Shown here one piece after another: positions 38,187 to 51,335 of a DNA stretch of 64,000 bases. The stretch comes from Mesodorylaimus sp. YZB2_4 (taxonomy: Eukaryota; Nematoda; Enoplea; Dorylaimida; Dorylaimidae): the NCBI GenBank assembly GCA_030248295.1, contig JASANH010000523.1, positions 310,001 to 374,000 of the forward strand, in the 5' to 3' direction. A program made the position numbers and the translations under genes. The number at the start of each line of letters is the position of its first letter. Positions within the stretch are counted from its first letter, which is position 1. The notes beneath the pieces were generated by a model. That model saw only the letters and a list, made by a program, of their open reading frames with translations. It made no database searches and was not told the origin of the DNA.

Positions 38187-39257
38187 ATGAATCCGCAGAA
38201 TCGGTCTGTCGCCGCTGATCGCCGACGCGAAGGATCTTCTATTCCGTTCGACGAAGTACCTGTCTCGGCTACGTCAGTTGATGTGCAATCGTCGACTGCA
38301 TTGAACCAGAGTCGTCTTGTCGAAGCGATAAATTTTCCTGAAACGGCTCCTTTGATTCCGCAGTATTTGCTGCCATTCGGTACGAAATACCCCCGCAACA
38401 TTTGGGAATGCATTTATGGGATTCTGCGCGAAAACTGTTTGTTAGAAAACGGACAAGTGAAATGGATTTCTGCTCAAGTGGTCCAGTCAGAATTTCAGCG
38501 TCGAACGAAGAAACAGATGAGCGCTGAATACTTGAAGCAAACTTGCGGGACCAGGACGTGCAAGCAATTTTACATGGACAATCCATGGATTGAAGCCAAA
38601 GTAGACCGTTATAACACGATGCTGGTACGGTTGGCGCATCCGTTTTTTCGTCGGCAAGTTTCTTCTGGGCATTTTGTCACTCCTCCCCAAAGCGATCCAC
38701 CAATTCTTCAATCTGCTGATCCAAGTAGCAAAGTGCCCGATATGGCTGCTTCGAAACAAATCGATTCAGGCACTAATTTCGATGATTTTAACGGCGAAGA
38801 TAGCGAAGAAGTATCGATTCCCTGCCGTGCGCAATCCCGTTTGCCACCGAATGTTTACGTTCCTCAAGATTTTCGTGAACGCGTCTATCGTCTTCTTTCC
38901 AATTATTTTCCGCAAGGCACCGATATTTCCACCTTCTCGAAAGCGTACAGGAAACGGTACGGCGTGGCATTTGCCCCCGTCAACTATTGTTTGGGTGTGA
39001 ATACTGTCGAGTTCTTCTTTCTTCGATGCCTCGACGACCTCATCCGTTGCGAAGCTGGTTTGAGCGGTATATTGTGGTTGAAAGCGATAGAAGTCGGGCG
39101 CTTGAAGCAACCAGACGAAAATCCGGATCGCAAACGCCCGGCTCCGAATGATAAAACTACGGCGAGCGAACAAAAGCCAACGATCAGGAAAGCGCCACCG
39201 GCGTCGGAATTGGACAAGTTATTGACGCCATTGTTGGCCAATTTCGATCGAATGTGA
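38187..39257 (+). CDS. Intronless 356-aa protein with two LOTUS/OST-HTH-like regions
   Basis: One open frame from ATG 38187 to TGA 39257. Residues about 226-302 (DFRERVYRLLSNYFPQG, ISTFSKAYRKRYGVAF, then VEFFFLRCLDDLIRC and ILWLKA) have the pattern of a LOTUS domain: helix, wing-like turn, short helix, then a hydrophobic end. Residues about 68-150 (IWECIYGILRENCLLENG, VVQSEFQRRTKKQM, LKQTCGTRTCKQFYM) look like a second, diverged copy. The linker is acidic and the C-terminus basic. LOTUS proteins (Oskar, TDRD5/7, nematode MIP-1/2, LOTR-1) bind Vasa-type helicases or RNA in germ granules. No Tudor or NYN domain is visible. Being intronless among intron-rich neighbours suggests a retrocopy, but no poly(A) remnant was seen. 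The domain call is from pattern only. Confidence 0.6.
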   Translation: MNPQNRSVAADRRREGSSIPFDEVPVSATSVDVQSSTALNQSRLVEAINFPETAPLIPQYLLPFGTKYPRNIWECIYGILRENCLLENGQVKWISAQVVQSEFQRRTKKQMSAEYLKQTCGTRTCKQFYMDNPWIEAKVDRYNTMLVRLAHPFFRRQVSSGHFVTPPQSDPPILQSADPSSKVPDMAASKQIDSGTNFDDFNGEDSEEVSIPCRAQSRLPPNVYVPQDFRERVYRLLSNYFPQGTDISTFSKAYRKRYGVAFAPVNYCLGVNTVEFFFLRCLDDLIRCEAGLSGILWLKAIEVGRLKQPDENPDRKRPAPNDKTTASEQKPTIRKAPPASELDKLLTPLLANFDRM

Positions 39258-41259
39258 AACGAGCCGATGGTTATCGAAAAAGAGATCCGCAGACGAGGAT
39301 TTTTCACAGTAACATGTATTTTATATTTTTGGCGGGAGTCCTGTATTTCAGGTTAATGTGATTCGACAGGGGTGATTTCTACGAGGTTTTCGTTTTCTTT
39401 TGTCAGGGTATCGTTTGGGGAGAGTATTTTGAGTTTAGATGTGGTCTCGAATTTTCAGTATATCGATTTAGCGCGTGATCCTAGATAATTTTGCTTGATG
39501 TAGTAAAATGCATTTTTGAAGAGGCTAGCTTTGGCGACATTCGAACAAAGCCAACGCAGGCAGGAAACTGTGTATCTTGCAGGTGTTGGTCGAGGCTTGA
39601 GGTCAAGAAGCATATGGGCTCCTTGGAAGGTCAAACCTGTCGTGGATGTGATGAGCTCTCACAATACTGTATCTGACCTTCGTGCAAGCAGCTCTCATGC
39701 GACTGTGAAGATTAAGGGTCTGACGTTCCATAGTGAACAAGCAAGGACCAGTCATATTTTCCTCGCAATCGATTACTCGAGATCGATTTGAAACGCAGCG
39801 CAGCACAAATAAAAAAAAGACATTTTTGATCACAGGCTCATCATCACTTTCTGGACCGTAAAGGCGCATTTATAGTCGACAAAATTTCTACTCCTACCCC
39901 TAGGGCCGGTGTAATAGCATACGCTTAAGTATATGGCCATTACACCTACCCTAGGGGTAGGAGTAGAAATTTTGTCGACTATAAATCCGCCTTAAGGTCT
40001 CTTGAATAGGCCAGCACCACATCACTGAACGCATACCCACTCGAAATTGCTGTTGCGATTGGCAACAGAATCGCGCTACGTCTTCTTGATGAGTGTGCTG
40101 ACAATGAGCCAGTGGGTCCAGGCTGTTTCATGGCATGTGACCTGTAAGTTGACGGCGGTTCCCAGAGCAGCGAAGTGATCAATCTGATATTCGCGTGCAA
40201 GATGCCCCATCTGGACGACTTCCATATTCACCACTGCACGACTGCATGAGCATCAATCATGCCTACTCTTTCTACTAGTGCAAGCACCGCTACGCCGAAG
40301 TCCTTTCCTGGAGAATCAGCGTGAGCGCTGCTACCCCCTGATGGCATTTCAGGCAGCGCTCGAGTGGTTTCCATGGGCCGAACTTATCGGTGGTCGCATT
40401 TTGTGACGCAGTGCGGGCTGTCACCAGACTTGCATGATCTGGAGGAGATCCTTCGAACATCCGTATGCCAATCGCAACAGATCAAAAAACTGACAGCGAG
40501 TATCCGCGTCTCCTTAGACAACGACGGGTGGATTGACCTCTGCCAACGCCCCGTCGGCTTTGAATATTCTGGTTGCTCCATCTATCAGAAAGATGACCTC
40601 CACTTTGTCTTGCTCCGTCTTCTTTTACTGCTCCACAATCCATTGATAGCCTGGCCATGATTGGAGTCAATTTGTCCGCCTGCTCTTCAGCAGTCTTGGC
40701 GGCGTCATCGGCTGCGATCATGGCAAGCAAGGGACTTCGCACTCGACAACTCTGCAAACAACAGGCTCATAGACTGACCAGAAGCATTCTGCTGTAGCGG
40801 ACTGTAGTGTTCGTTGCCACTTTCTCGCGATTGCTTGCTGGTCTTTGATTTGCCTTCTACGACAAAAACCTTGCCGACTACAGCACAGTCCCCAGTCCAC
40901 TCCTACTCCTGCCAGATCCAGAACAGGCTTGCTTTCGCCCCCTCGCTTTCTGGACAGGTGGTCCACATCGCCCTAGTAACTACCTCATACACTGCACTGG
41001 GAACTGGTGATGCTATTCTCACAATCAGGCTGAAACCTGTCCAAACGAAAATTCCATAAAACTCAACAAGATAAACGGTGTTTGTGCAGAGAGCCTCGTG
41101 ACACTATGACGCGCACCCAAATAATTCATAATTCCATCGAAACTCACTCACGGATAGAACTTTCTCATTCATAATATTCTGTGAAAACAAAATTGATCTC
41201 ATTTCGAACAATGAACGAAACCAGGTTTGACCCTCTCCATCCTCGCCAACTTCACCCGA
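39258..41259. other. Intergenic region containing a long hairpin; no gene recognised
   Basis: Includes the inverted repeat at 39861-39993. Minus-strand frames between 40014 and 40970 are open in patches (for example VEVIFLIDGATRI) but interrupted. They could be a decayed coding sequence, though no family was recognised. Confidence 0.4.
39861..39993. repeat. 133-bp near-perfect inverted repeat (hairpin, MITE-like)
   Basis: The left arm begins AAGGCGCATTTATAGTCGAC and runs to GTGTAAT at 39915; the right arm starts ATTACACC at 39939 and ends CGCCTT at 39993. The arms are about 55 bp with only about three mismatches, separated by about 23 bp that contains CTTAAG. Either a foldback/MITE element or a source of a long double-stranded RNA hairpin. 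Confidence 0.85.
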
Positions 41260-41553
41260 TCAATTGTCCCGTCTGCTATTTTTCATGCGCTCGATATCCA
41301 TTTTGATCTTGTCCCTCATCGACGACTCGAGAATTTCGACGCCTTTATACAGATCCTTGACCTCGTCTTCCAATTTAACGAGTAATGGAGTTAAACGTCG
41401 AATCCAAGTCTCAGATATCGATTCGCAATGAGGACATCGAAGTGGCGCCGTCTCAGTGGTCATTTGATTGGCAGCTCCAGAGCACGTCACCGTATGCGTC
41501 AAGTAACCTGACAATGAAAAATATTGTGCGCAAAATGGACATTTGAAGTGCAT
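41260..41553 (-). CDS. Possible small zinc-finger/coiled-coil protein (97 aa)
   Basis: A minus-strand frame from an ATG at 41553 to a stop at 41260. The start MHFKCPFCAQYFSL with GYLTHTVTC forms a C-x2-C-x11-H-x3-C finger, followed by a CPHC pair. The second half is helical and charged (LVKLEDEVKDLYKGVEILES), plausible as coiled coil. No upstream exon was recognised. The finger pattern supports real coding, but the gene may be a fragment. Confidence 0.4.
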   Translation of the reverse strand: MHFKCPFCAQYFSLSGYLTHTVTCSGAANQMTTETAPLRCPHCESISETWIRRLTPLLVKLEDEVKDLYKGVEILESSMRDKIKMDIERMKNSRRDN

Positions 41554-43366
41554 TATTGAACAGAAAAGCAGAAAATGCTACAGAATTCAGATGAGAGCCG
41601 AGCAGGGTTTCGAGACCACTTTGCGCTAGCAACGTGCGTAGTAGACATTCTGTGCCCTGGGCTGGTTCGAGTGCTTGAAATATGAATGCGCAGATGTACG
41701 CTGCCCTGTCGAAACACACGTACGGTACTGTATGTACTGTGCAATAGTTCTTCCTATCGTAATTTAATGCGTTGTACCTTGGGCCTGTTGGGGTTTGGAG
41801 CCACTTGATAACCATCGACAAAACGAGAATTTTTGCCAGCAGCGTAGCTGAACGATTAGCCAGTGATCATAGCTAATGAATTTCCATGATAACTGATTTT
41901 TTGTGGAATCATCAGAAACTGGTAGTAAGTGTAAAAATACTGACCAACAATACTTGAATCCGCTGAGGGCTTCCTTTCGCAGGCAATACCACTTTGGCCG
42001 CGTCACGTACGCCGGGCACAAGTGTCAGAAGCCAGTATCGCATTTTATCAGTGGCGCAGCATTCCGCACTCGAGGTATAAAGAAGATTGCTCGAACAGTT
42101 CAGCTTAAGTCACAGTCCACTCCCACTTGGCAGTGATGAGTGTGGTCGCCAAAGCCAAAGACACTCATGGCAAATACCTTCCCCGTTAGGGAAGACACCT
42201 CGTGAAAATAAGTAATTAGTTTAATCTCCATCAACACGCCCAAAAAATTTGCGGACTCTGCCCACTTGAGCGGACTCCGTTTTAGCTAGCCGTCAAGCAG
42301 CCAAATCTTGCGAACGTGCTGAGACCATACGTCAGCTTCCAGTTGGGCCTTTATTCGCAGCACGTGCACCTGGGCATCCTGGACTGGACACTGGCTTCCT
42401 CAGACAAAGGCGGGTGGGCTCTGAACCCACAAATGTCTACTAAGTCGGCTCTGGTCCTCCACTCTGATAGTACCTTGGCAGTGCGTGGTGGTCACCCAAG
42501 ACACTGTTAGCAGGCAAGGTCGGCGAAGGTTTCATGGGCGCAACGAAGCCCTGTGCAATGACAAGTGATTACTTGTTACGATGACCTACTAGCACAATTG
42601 CACATTCTCACACAGTCTAGTCAGAAATTCGAAAAAACATGAAACACACTGTTCAGGACATTCTCACGTCGGTCGTAGCTTGGGATGCAAGAGCAAGTTT
42701 TTCTCAATTCCTTCAGTGGAGCTGACGAGTTGTGGGGTTCAGGCATGTCCATCTTGTGCATTAGATGACCACATTCCGTGACATCCCTGCAAACTGACGA
42801 TGAGAGTTGTGCAAAATCTTTAGGTACATATGATTGGTATATCCAGGAGGAAAAATGCCAAATATTAGCGTTTTCCCAGCGGTCGCTCGGTTCTCAAACG
42901 GGTTCAAAAAGTCTAAAAAGGTCAACAAAAAGATTAATAAAGTCCTGTGGCCTTTAGTTGTTTCAGTGCTCTCGACTCGCTGCTATGCAGTCTCTTATCA
43001 GTTGCATCTACATACATAGCGACATGCAGTCTTAATGGCGAAGGGCCAGTTGATCGGTCGCGAAGTTAAGACATATTCAAACATAAAAGATCAAAAACAT
43101 CAAGAAATGCAGTAAAATAAATAGTTTTGGTGTCATTTTTGAAAAGGTATATTTTGTCGTATTCTTACACTTGCGTGATCTTGGTTTAAATTTCCCGCGC
43201 TACAGTCAATTATAGCTCGTACCTGCTGCTGCATTCGCGCGGGACCACGGCCGATCGAAGTTGGCGTCTTTCTTTGTGCTCTTCGGTCGTGTAATTTGTT
43301 TGGTGACGTCTCTCGTCTACGTGGTTTGAATTCTATAAAAGTTGAAACGCGCATATAAATTTCTTA
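41554..43366. other. Intergenic region with a degenerate SINE family 1 copy
   Basis: Contains the repeat at 42340-42550. The 3' part should hold the promoter of the AT-hook gene that starts at 43367. Nothing else was recognised. Confidence 0.45.
42340..42550 (-). repeat. Degenerate SINE family 1 copy, minus strand
   Basis: Matches the 14878-15298 copy over GGGCATCCTGGACTGGACAC, CTTCCTCAGAC, GGCGGGTGGGCTCTGAACCC, TGTCTACT, and GCAAGGTCGGCGAAGGTTT, in the same order. The tRNA-like head is missing or unrecognisable. Confidence 0.6.
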
Positions 43367-45164
43367 ATGGCTAAGAAAGGAGCTGCCTCGACAAAATTGG
43401 ATATCATGCTTTCGCCCGAGCGAAGAACGCGGTTCTTAAATGTCGTCGAACGCGGGCACTTTTCGTCGAATGAAATAGCCTTCGATCATTTATTGGATCT
43501 CGCAGAAGCGATGGAAGCCAGGGTGGATCTCGGAAAGAAAGAAGGTAAATTAGGGATATTCTTATGGACTCTAGCATATACTGTAGGTACCATAGTAAAT
43601 CTAAGTTTCCAGATCGTCGTAGTCTGGGTAGCGTTGACACCTTTGGTATAGCCATTGCATAGGTATGCTCCGTTGTTTTAGATCACGCTGACAGCAGCAA
43701 AAATAATCCGAAAGCCAAAGGTGCCATGGCGGCCAAAGGACGACAGGTGAAAAGTCAAACTAAAAAAGCTTCGGCTATCTCGTCCGATGATGAAGGGGAT
43801 GTAAAGGAAGAAGAAAACGGTAAGTGCATCGTGATGTCAACCAAAAAAATTGTCGCGCGACCGTCCGCCGTGTGACGATCTGTCCGCTGAGATGCTGTAC
43901 CCTCTTGGGCGTCCATAGCTTTGTGTTATTCTTTGCAGTGCCTGCAAGTCCAAAACGTACCCGAGGAAAATCTCCAGCTAAACAACCAACCGCGAAGAAA
44001 CCGCGTGGACGTGCTACGAAGCAGGCCAGCGATGAATCTCACGAAGCTGTTCCACGGGAAAAAGAAATTCCGGAATCTGGTGATACCAACAGTAAGTGGC
44101 TGGAAGGACACGAGCCTCTCAAATCTGCGTATCTGATTTCTGACTGGAAATTAAAGCTCTCAAGGCTAATTTTGCTGTTTTCTTTTGCCGCGGGGCGCCC
44201 AGTCGGGTATGAAACGGACTTTTGGCAAGTGGTAAAGCAAAAGAGTAGTGGAAAGAAAGACACAGCTTTGCTTTAAGACCACTGTTTAATGGTTCACATG
44301 CATCCTATTCCTTTAGGTGACGAGGAAGAAGCTCAAAAACCATCTAAGAAAAAACCCGCGGCTGCTCGCAAAGGGAAAAAAGCGGTGGAAAAACCAGACA
44401 TGGTTGCCAAAGGTGCTTTTGCTTTTGACCTTACAAGCACACTGTTTTTCTTATGCACTGTTTTCTGTTTAGGCACTGCTCAACAGGTCGAAGATGTTAA
44501 GCAAGGAGACGAAAAGAAACCAGTTCGCGGAAAGAAAGCTGCAGCTGGAGATAAGCCCGATGATCATGGCGGCGCTAAACGCGTGGTTCGTGGAAAAACG
44601 CCAGAACCACAAAAGACTGGAACTGGTGGTAAGTGGACCTGCAGTACTAATTAATGCACATATGAACTGACGATAGGTCGGGATTTTCCCCTCCCGATAC
44701 CGACGTTCAGGCATCTGGATTCTTTTTCGTAAATACATAGTAAGGCAAAAGCACGCTATGCTGTAAGGTAGGTACCGTCTGCTTATAGCAGCTCTGCGCG
44801 CCAATTCTAGGGCTAGGAAGAAAACTGGCATGGCTCATATGTTTGGGCGTGAATTCAGACTGCGTATTTATTGATCGATTTCAGCTAATATATAATGATT
44901 GGTGATCGGAAAAAGAAGTTTCGAAAAAGCTGTGTGACTAAGAAGTGTGCGTCAGTGAGGGAAGTAGGCTCATACGCAAAAAAAATGGAAACAATCTTGA
45001 TCCCGACCTATCGTTGCTATGAACGCTGATCCCCAGCATATTCCGTAATCATGTATGTTTCAGATGGCGGTCCTGAAGCTAAGAAAAAGCGAGGGCGAGT
45101 CAATAAAGCTGCGATGGAACATGAAGATACGCCCGTCGCTGGCACCAGCCGCGAAAAGAATTAA
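43367..45164 (+). CDS. Basic AT-hook chromatin-type protein, 273 aa
   Basis: Six exons (43367-43544, 43682-43819, 43939-44091, 44317-44412, 44473-44628, 45064-45164) join in frame; all five introns are in phase 1. The N-terminal 60 residues (LSPERRTRFLNVVERGHF, FDHLLDLAEAMEARVDL) look folded but match no family I recognise. The rest is low-complexity Lys/Ala/Pro/Glu sequence with AT-hook cores KKPRGRATK (about 125-133) and KKKRGRVNK (about 247-255), plus related RTRGKSPAK and PVRGKK. Probably nuclear and DNA-binding in the minor groove of AT-rich DNA, like HMGA proteins (inference). AATAAA lies at 45348. The coding model is well supported by six consistent splice joins; the function is not established. 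Confidence 0.82.
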
Positions 45165-45658
45165 AATGAAGTCGCAGTCGCTTCGTGTGGATGACGTCGG
45201 AAAAGTCTAGTTCAATAACCGAGGCATTTCTTTTCGGATGGGTTTTGATTCAAAGAATAGATAAGCAAATAACAGCATTCGTTTCATCTTTTTTTTTGCG
45301 GTATTAGTTCACTAACGATAAGATGACGACTTTGCGATTTGATTCCGAATAAACTTTCTTAATGAGTGTTTTGTGTCAGAATGTGATTCTTGTTATGCTA
45401 ACGGGAAACGCGGCTTCTTGTAGAATTTGTATTCCCGCCAGTTATGAAAAGGTGTTGGTAGTCTGCAACGAGTGCGTACGGTTGGTTGGTATTATGGAAT
45501 TTCCGTTTGTTGTGTAAAACATCGCAGTTGATTTCGCCAGCGCTGGTTCTCTTGTGCAATCGTGTGCAGTTATTGATTGAAGTCTAGTCCTATTTTAGTC
45601 GCTCGTTCACTCGGAATCGTTATTGAACCTTTCTTTTCGGCGGTGGAATCGATTCAAG
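45165..45658. other. Intergenic: AT-hook 3' UTR and RTCB promoter
   Basis: About 490 bp containing the AATAAA at 45348 and the upstream region of RTCB. No TATA box or other motif stands out. Confidence 0.5.
45348..45353 (+). terminator. Polyadenylation signal of the AT-hook gene
   Basis: Canonical AATAAA about 184 bp past the TAA at 45162-45164. Confidence 0.5.
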
Positions 45659-47751
<2,093 letters not shown>

Positions 47752-48196
47752 ATGGTACTGGGTCGTAGTTTAGAATAATTTGTTGTCTTGGTGGATTGAT
47801 TGTCCATTTTTTGTTGTCTCACTGCAATCTACTGTCAGTTCTTTATTGACCATGTAAAGTGGGCGGAAGGCGCACTTGACTTTAATGCGTTGCGACACAC
47901 GGATGAGAAGAATGTAGGTCGAGAATAAGGCAGGTCAGTCCGTGAATAGCGTCACTATCAAGAACTAGGTCGCAAATTGGTCGTTGAAGGAGTTGGACTG
48001 CACTTGATCTTTTTTCAAGTGCACTTGGGCAGGGGCAGGTCGATCGAGTGGCATCAACCTTGAAAATGTAGGACACGGGTTCAAATTTCGAGATCACTAC
48101 ATACTGACCTCGATTCCACTTATTACGTCCGCCTTATATGGCCTGGAATGGGTGGCCAGTGTGCACACAAGCTGTGGTTGGGGAGTCGATTGGAAC
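47752..48196. other. Intergenic between RTCB and the vWA-ZP gene
   Basis: About 440 bp holding the RTCB 3' UTR and the promoter of the next gene. No canonical AATAAA beyond the stop codon context and no repeat was seen. Confidence 0.4.
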
Positions 48197-51100
48197 ATGA
48201 GGACGGACCTAGTTGTGCTAGTCTTGGCACTTGGGACGACAAGCTATGGTCAAGGTGTGCTCGATCCGTTCGCAATTTTGGAAAATGAGCTAGCTACGGG
48301 TAAGCAATGAAAGGCACGTGTTCAAGGCATTTGTCCTTTGCAATTGGATTGCGGATCGAAGAACACTGGGCAGGTTTAGAGGACAGACAGATGCACATAG
48401 CCCGCGTCCATTTCAGTGTGCAAACCGTTCGATCGAGCACTGGACGTGCTTGTGATCCTGGATGGCAGCGGCAGTGTCAGCGGCAACACGTTCGATACAC
48501 AGTTGCACATGGTCAGACGAATGTTGGACGTGGTCGAAATAGGACTGGACAAAACACGGCTGGCTCTGGCTCAATACGCCAGCCAAACTAAAGTGGAGTT
48601 CTACTTTAACCAGTTCACGGTAAGGGTGCTTACGATAAAGTGTGTGGTGGTGTTATGGTGGCACTTTTGCAGACGAAGGAAGAGATTCGGACGCAGTTGG
48701 ACAAAGTGAGGTATATTTCTGGAACGACTCGCACTGCCAAGGCATTACGAAAGGCTTTGGACACTTTTACGATAGAAAAGGGAGCTAGGATTAATCGACC
48801 CGATGTGGCCCAGGTACGCTGCAGCTTTTTTGGGTATCGCAGGTCTCTTCCGCAGTCATGTTTGGCAACTGCCGATGCCCAGATATGTTTAGGTGATAGG
48901 TCCCCGTGAAATCTACTGCAACATTGCATTGCATGGATGAAGAAGGACAAATCCACCACAGCCTTGCATGCTTGTCTCTGCTTCAGGTGGTGGTCGTCGT
49001 GACAGATGGCCACTCTCAGGATGACCCAGTTCCAGCAGCAGATGAGTTGAGGAAGAACGGAGTAATCGTACTGGCTGTCGGAATTGGTGAATACGTGAAC
49101 ATGGACGAACTGTTAGACATAAGCAGAGACCCTGCTAAGACGTTCCTGAACAGCACTTTGGACAATTTTGAAGACACGTTTCGAAAAATCGCAGTTGGGG
49201 AAGAGTGCCAGTACGCAAAGGGTAAGGCGTACCCGCAAGGCCCCATTCACAGCACATCCCAATCGTTCTTTGGGCTGACCTGAGAACATAGGGTGAGTCA
49301 GGCAACACGTGCAAGTGCCATTGACAGGCACCACTCTTGTCGAACTGCCGTACCATTTGCCATCGTCTTAACTCCTGACAACAAGCTCGAACTGCATCAC
49401 TTCCGTTTGCTCTTTAGGTGCCAAAGGTGCCGAAATAATATGCGGCAACGAAACTATAACGGTTAACATTCTGACCCGGAAGCCGTTCCAGGGTCGTCTA
49501 TATGTGAAAGGTCACTACAAAGACCCCTTCTGCTCAGTCCGAGGTGGCCGCCTGGTTGGTGACCCAAGGGAAATCTCTCTACGCATTCCTCTGAACAGCT
49601 GCGGAGTGCGAGAACAGTTCATCGTAAGCCTCGATATGACCATCTATTTCTCCATCCGTCTAACTGGCCCCTTTCAGTTCCACCCCCGCGGTGTCCTATT
49701 CGAAACAGCCGTCATGCTCATGTTCCATCCAGACTACAACACGGCTATCGACAAGGCCTTCACCATACGCTGCTTCTACCCCGACTCCAGGTTCGGGGGG
49801 CCAAATTATACCGAGATCATTCGTAGCGACGAGGAGGCCACGCTAGAAAACGACCTTCAGTAAGTCAGGGTCCCTCGACCAACTTATCCCGGTCACCAGC
49901 CGGCACCTCATTGCAGAAGTGGACTCGTGTACAGCGTCTCCGCTCCGAATATGCGTCCACCATGCGCGTACACTGTCAGAAAGCACAGTGTGGACGGGTG
50001 CCTTGCTGATACGGTGTCTGTCGGCGACGTGTTACACCACAGGTGGGAATGCGATGCAGGTAAAGAGCAGTCAAGTTTCTCCAAGATCATTTGAAAACTC
50101 GATAATTATAGGGGAGGACCCGTCAGAGTACGATATGCTTGTGCACAGCTGCTATCTGTCGGATGAAGAAGGACAAAGGCGTTTGGTTATCGACGATAAT
50201 GGGTAAGAGTGACACCTCCGTCTGTAGGCCAATGTGTAGAACATGTAAGGTTGCAGGTGTTCGATAGACCCGATCGTTCTGGGCACCCCCACGTACTTGA
50301 AGCAATTGTTCGCCACTGTGGAGGCCCCAGTTGTGAAATTTGCTGATCGCGCTATTCTGCAGTTCAGATGCTCAATGAAATTTTGTAACCGACGCAAGGG
50401 AGAGTGTGCAGGGATCACGGTAAGGTCACGCCGAGCTGTTTTATGCATGCTGCGATTTGCACTTCACGGCTTGTTATGATAGCTTCTGGTGGCTTGGATC
50501 TGCTGCACAGGCTGATAGCAATTATGCATGCATTCATAAAAGAATACAAGCCCCGCTTGCGCTCTTTGTTTACTACATGATTGGCAATGGCTTGGCCCAT
50601 ATGTCTTTTTATTTTCAGCCTCCCGACTGCCTGGATGGCAATTCAAGCACGGTGGTCCGAGCAGAACGGGATGTGGCATTCCGAGATTCTCCCCGTTTGG
50701 CTCACTTCTTCCAGACACGCCGTAATGTATCTTTGCCTGACCAGATCGCTGCAATCAACTTCACCAAGGGCGAAGTAGAAGAGACGCCTCCCATTCCCAA
50801 CCCGTCCTTCTACCCTCCCAAAACTACTTCCTCGTCGCACACAGATAATACAGAGAACAGGACATTCCCGAGACAACAATCGATCGATCTCCAGTTGCCA
50901 CCAGCCCCTCCCATATTCGTCCTATCACCCAGGAATTCGACGGGTTTAAGTTTCGAAAAGGGAGGATCGTTCGCCGTGATCAGAGAATTCGATCCATATG
51001 AGCTGAACGAGAATGTGCGAGCTAAACCGAGCGGCAATGAGTCTTTCAACATTAAAGTGGAGGCCCCAAGCCAAGTCAAACCCGGCCCCAACATCTCCTC

Positions 51101-51335
51101 TCTCAAATCCAAGACCGAATTCACCTTGGACTCTGCCGCTGTTCCGATTGGAGCTCAGCAAGTGGTGCCCCAGATTCAAATTGACTCCGGTGACTTCACC
51201 TTAAAAGGCCTGTCGCACAAGATCGTAGCTTTGATCGACTTCAATCGAGTAGAGCTGGAGTCGCAGAGCGTCATGGTCCACGATGCTGAAGACGGCTTGG
51301 AACATAAGTCCCCTTTAAACATATGCAAAGGATAG
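48197..51335 (+). CDS. Secreted vWA + ZP domain protein, cuticlin-like
   Basis: Ten exons (48197-48299, 48417-48619, 48673-48813, 48987-49221, 49418-49623, 49678-49859, 49917-50059, 50112-50202, 50257-50419, 50619-51335) join in frame to 727 residues. A signal peptide (MRTDLVVLVLALGTTSYG) is followed by a von Willebrand A domain with the MIDAS motif DGSGS (50-54), ALAQYASQT and VTDGHSQDD. A ZP module starts near CGNETITVNI and has the expected cysteine-rich second half (CYLSDEEG, CSMKFC). The last exon is a long Pro/Ser-rich tail. vWA plus ZP is the layout of nematode cuticlins such as C. elegans CUT-6, which build cuticle ridges. Unlike most ZP precursors, no C-terminal membrane anchor is visible in this model, so either a further exon is missed or the protein is secreted directly. 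Confidence 0.88.

Noticed and set aside
40014..40966. Degenerate coding sequence on the minus strand
   Set aside because: Patches look coding-like but are interrupted and match no family I recognise; not enough to call a pseudogene.
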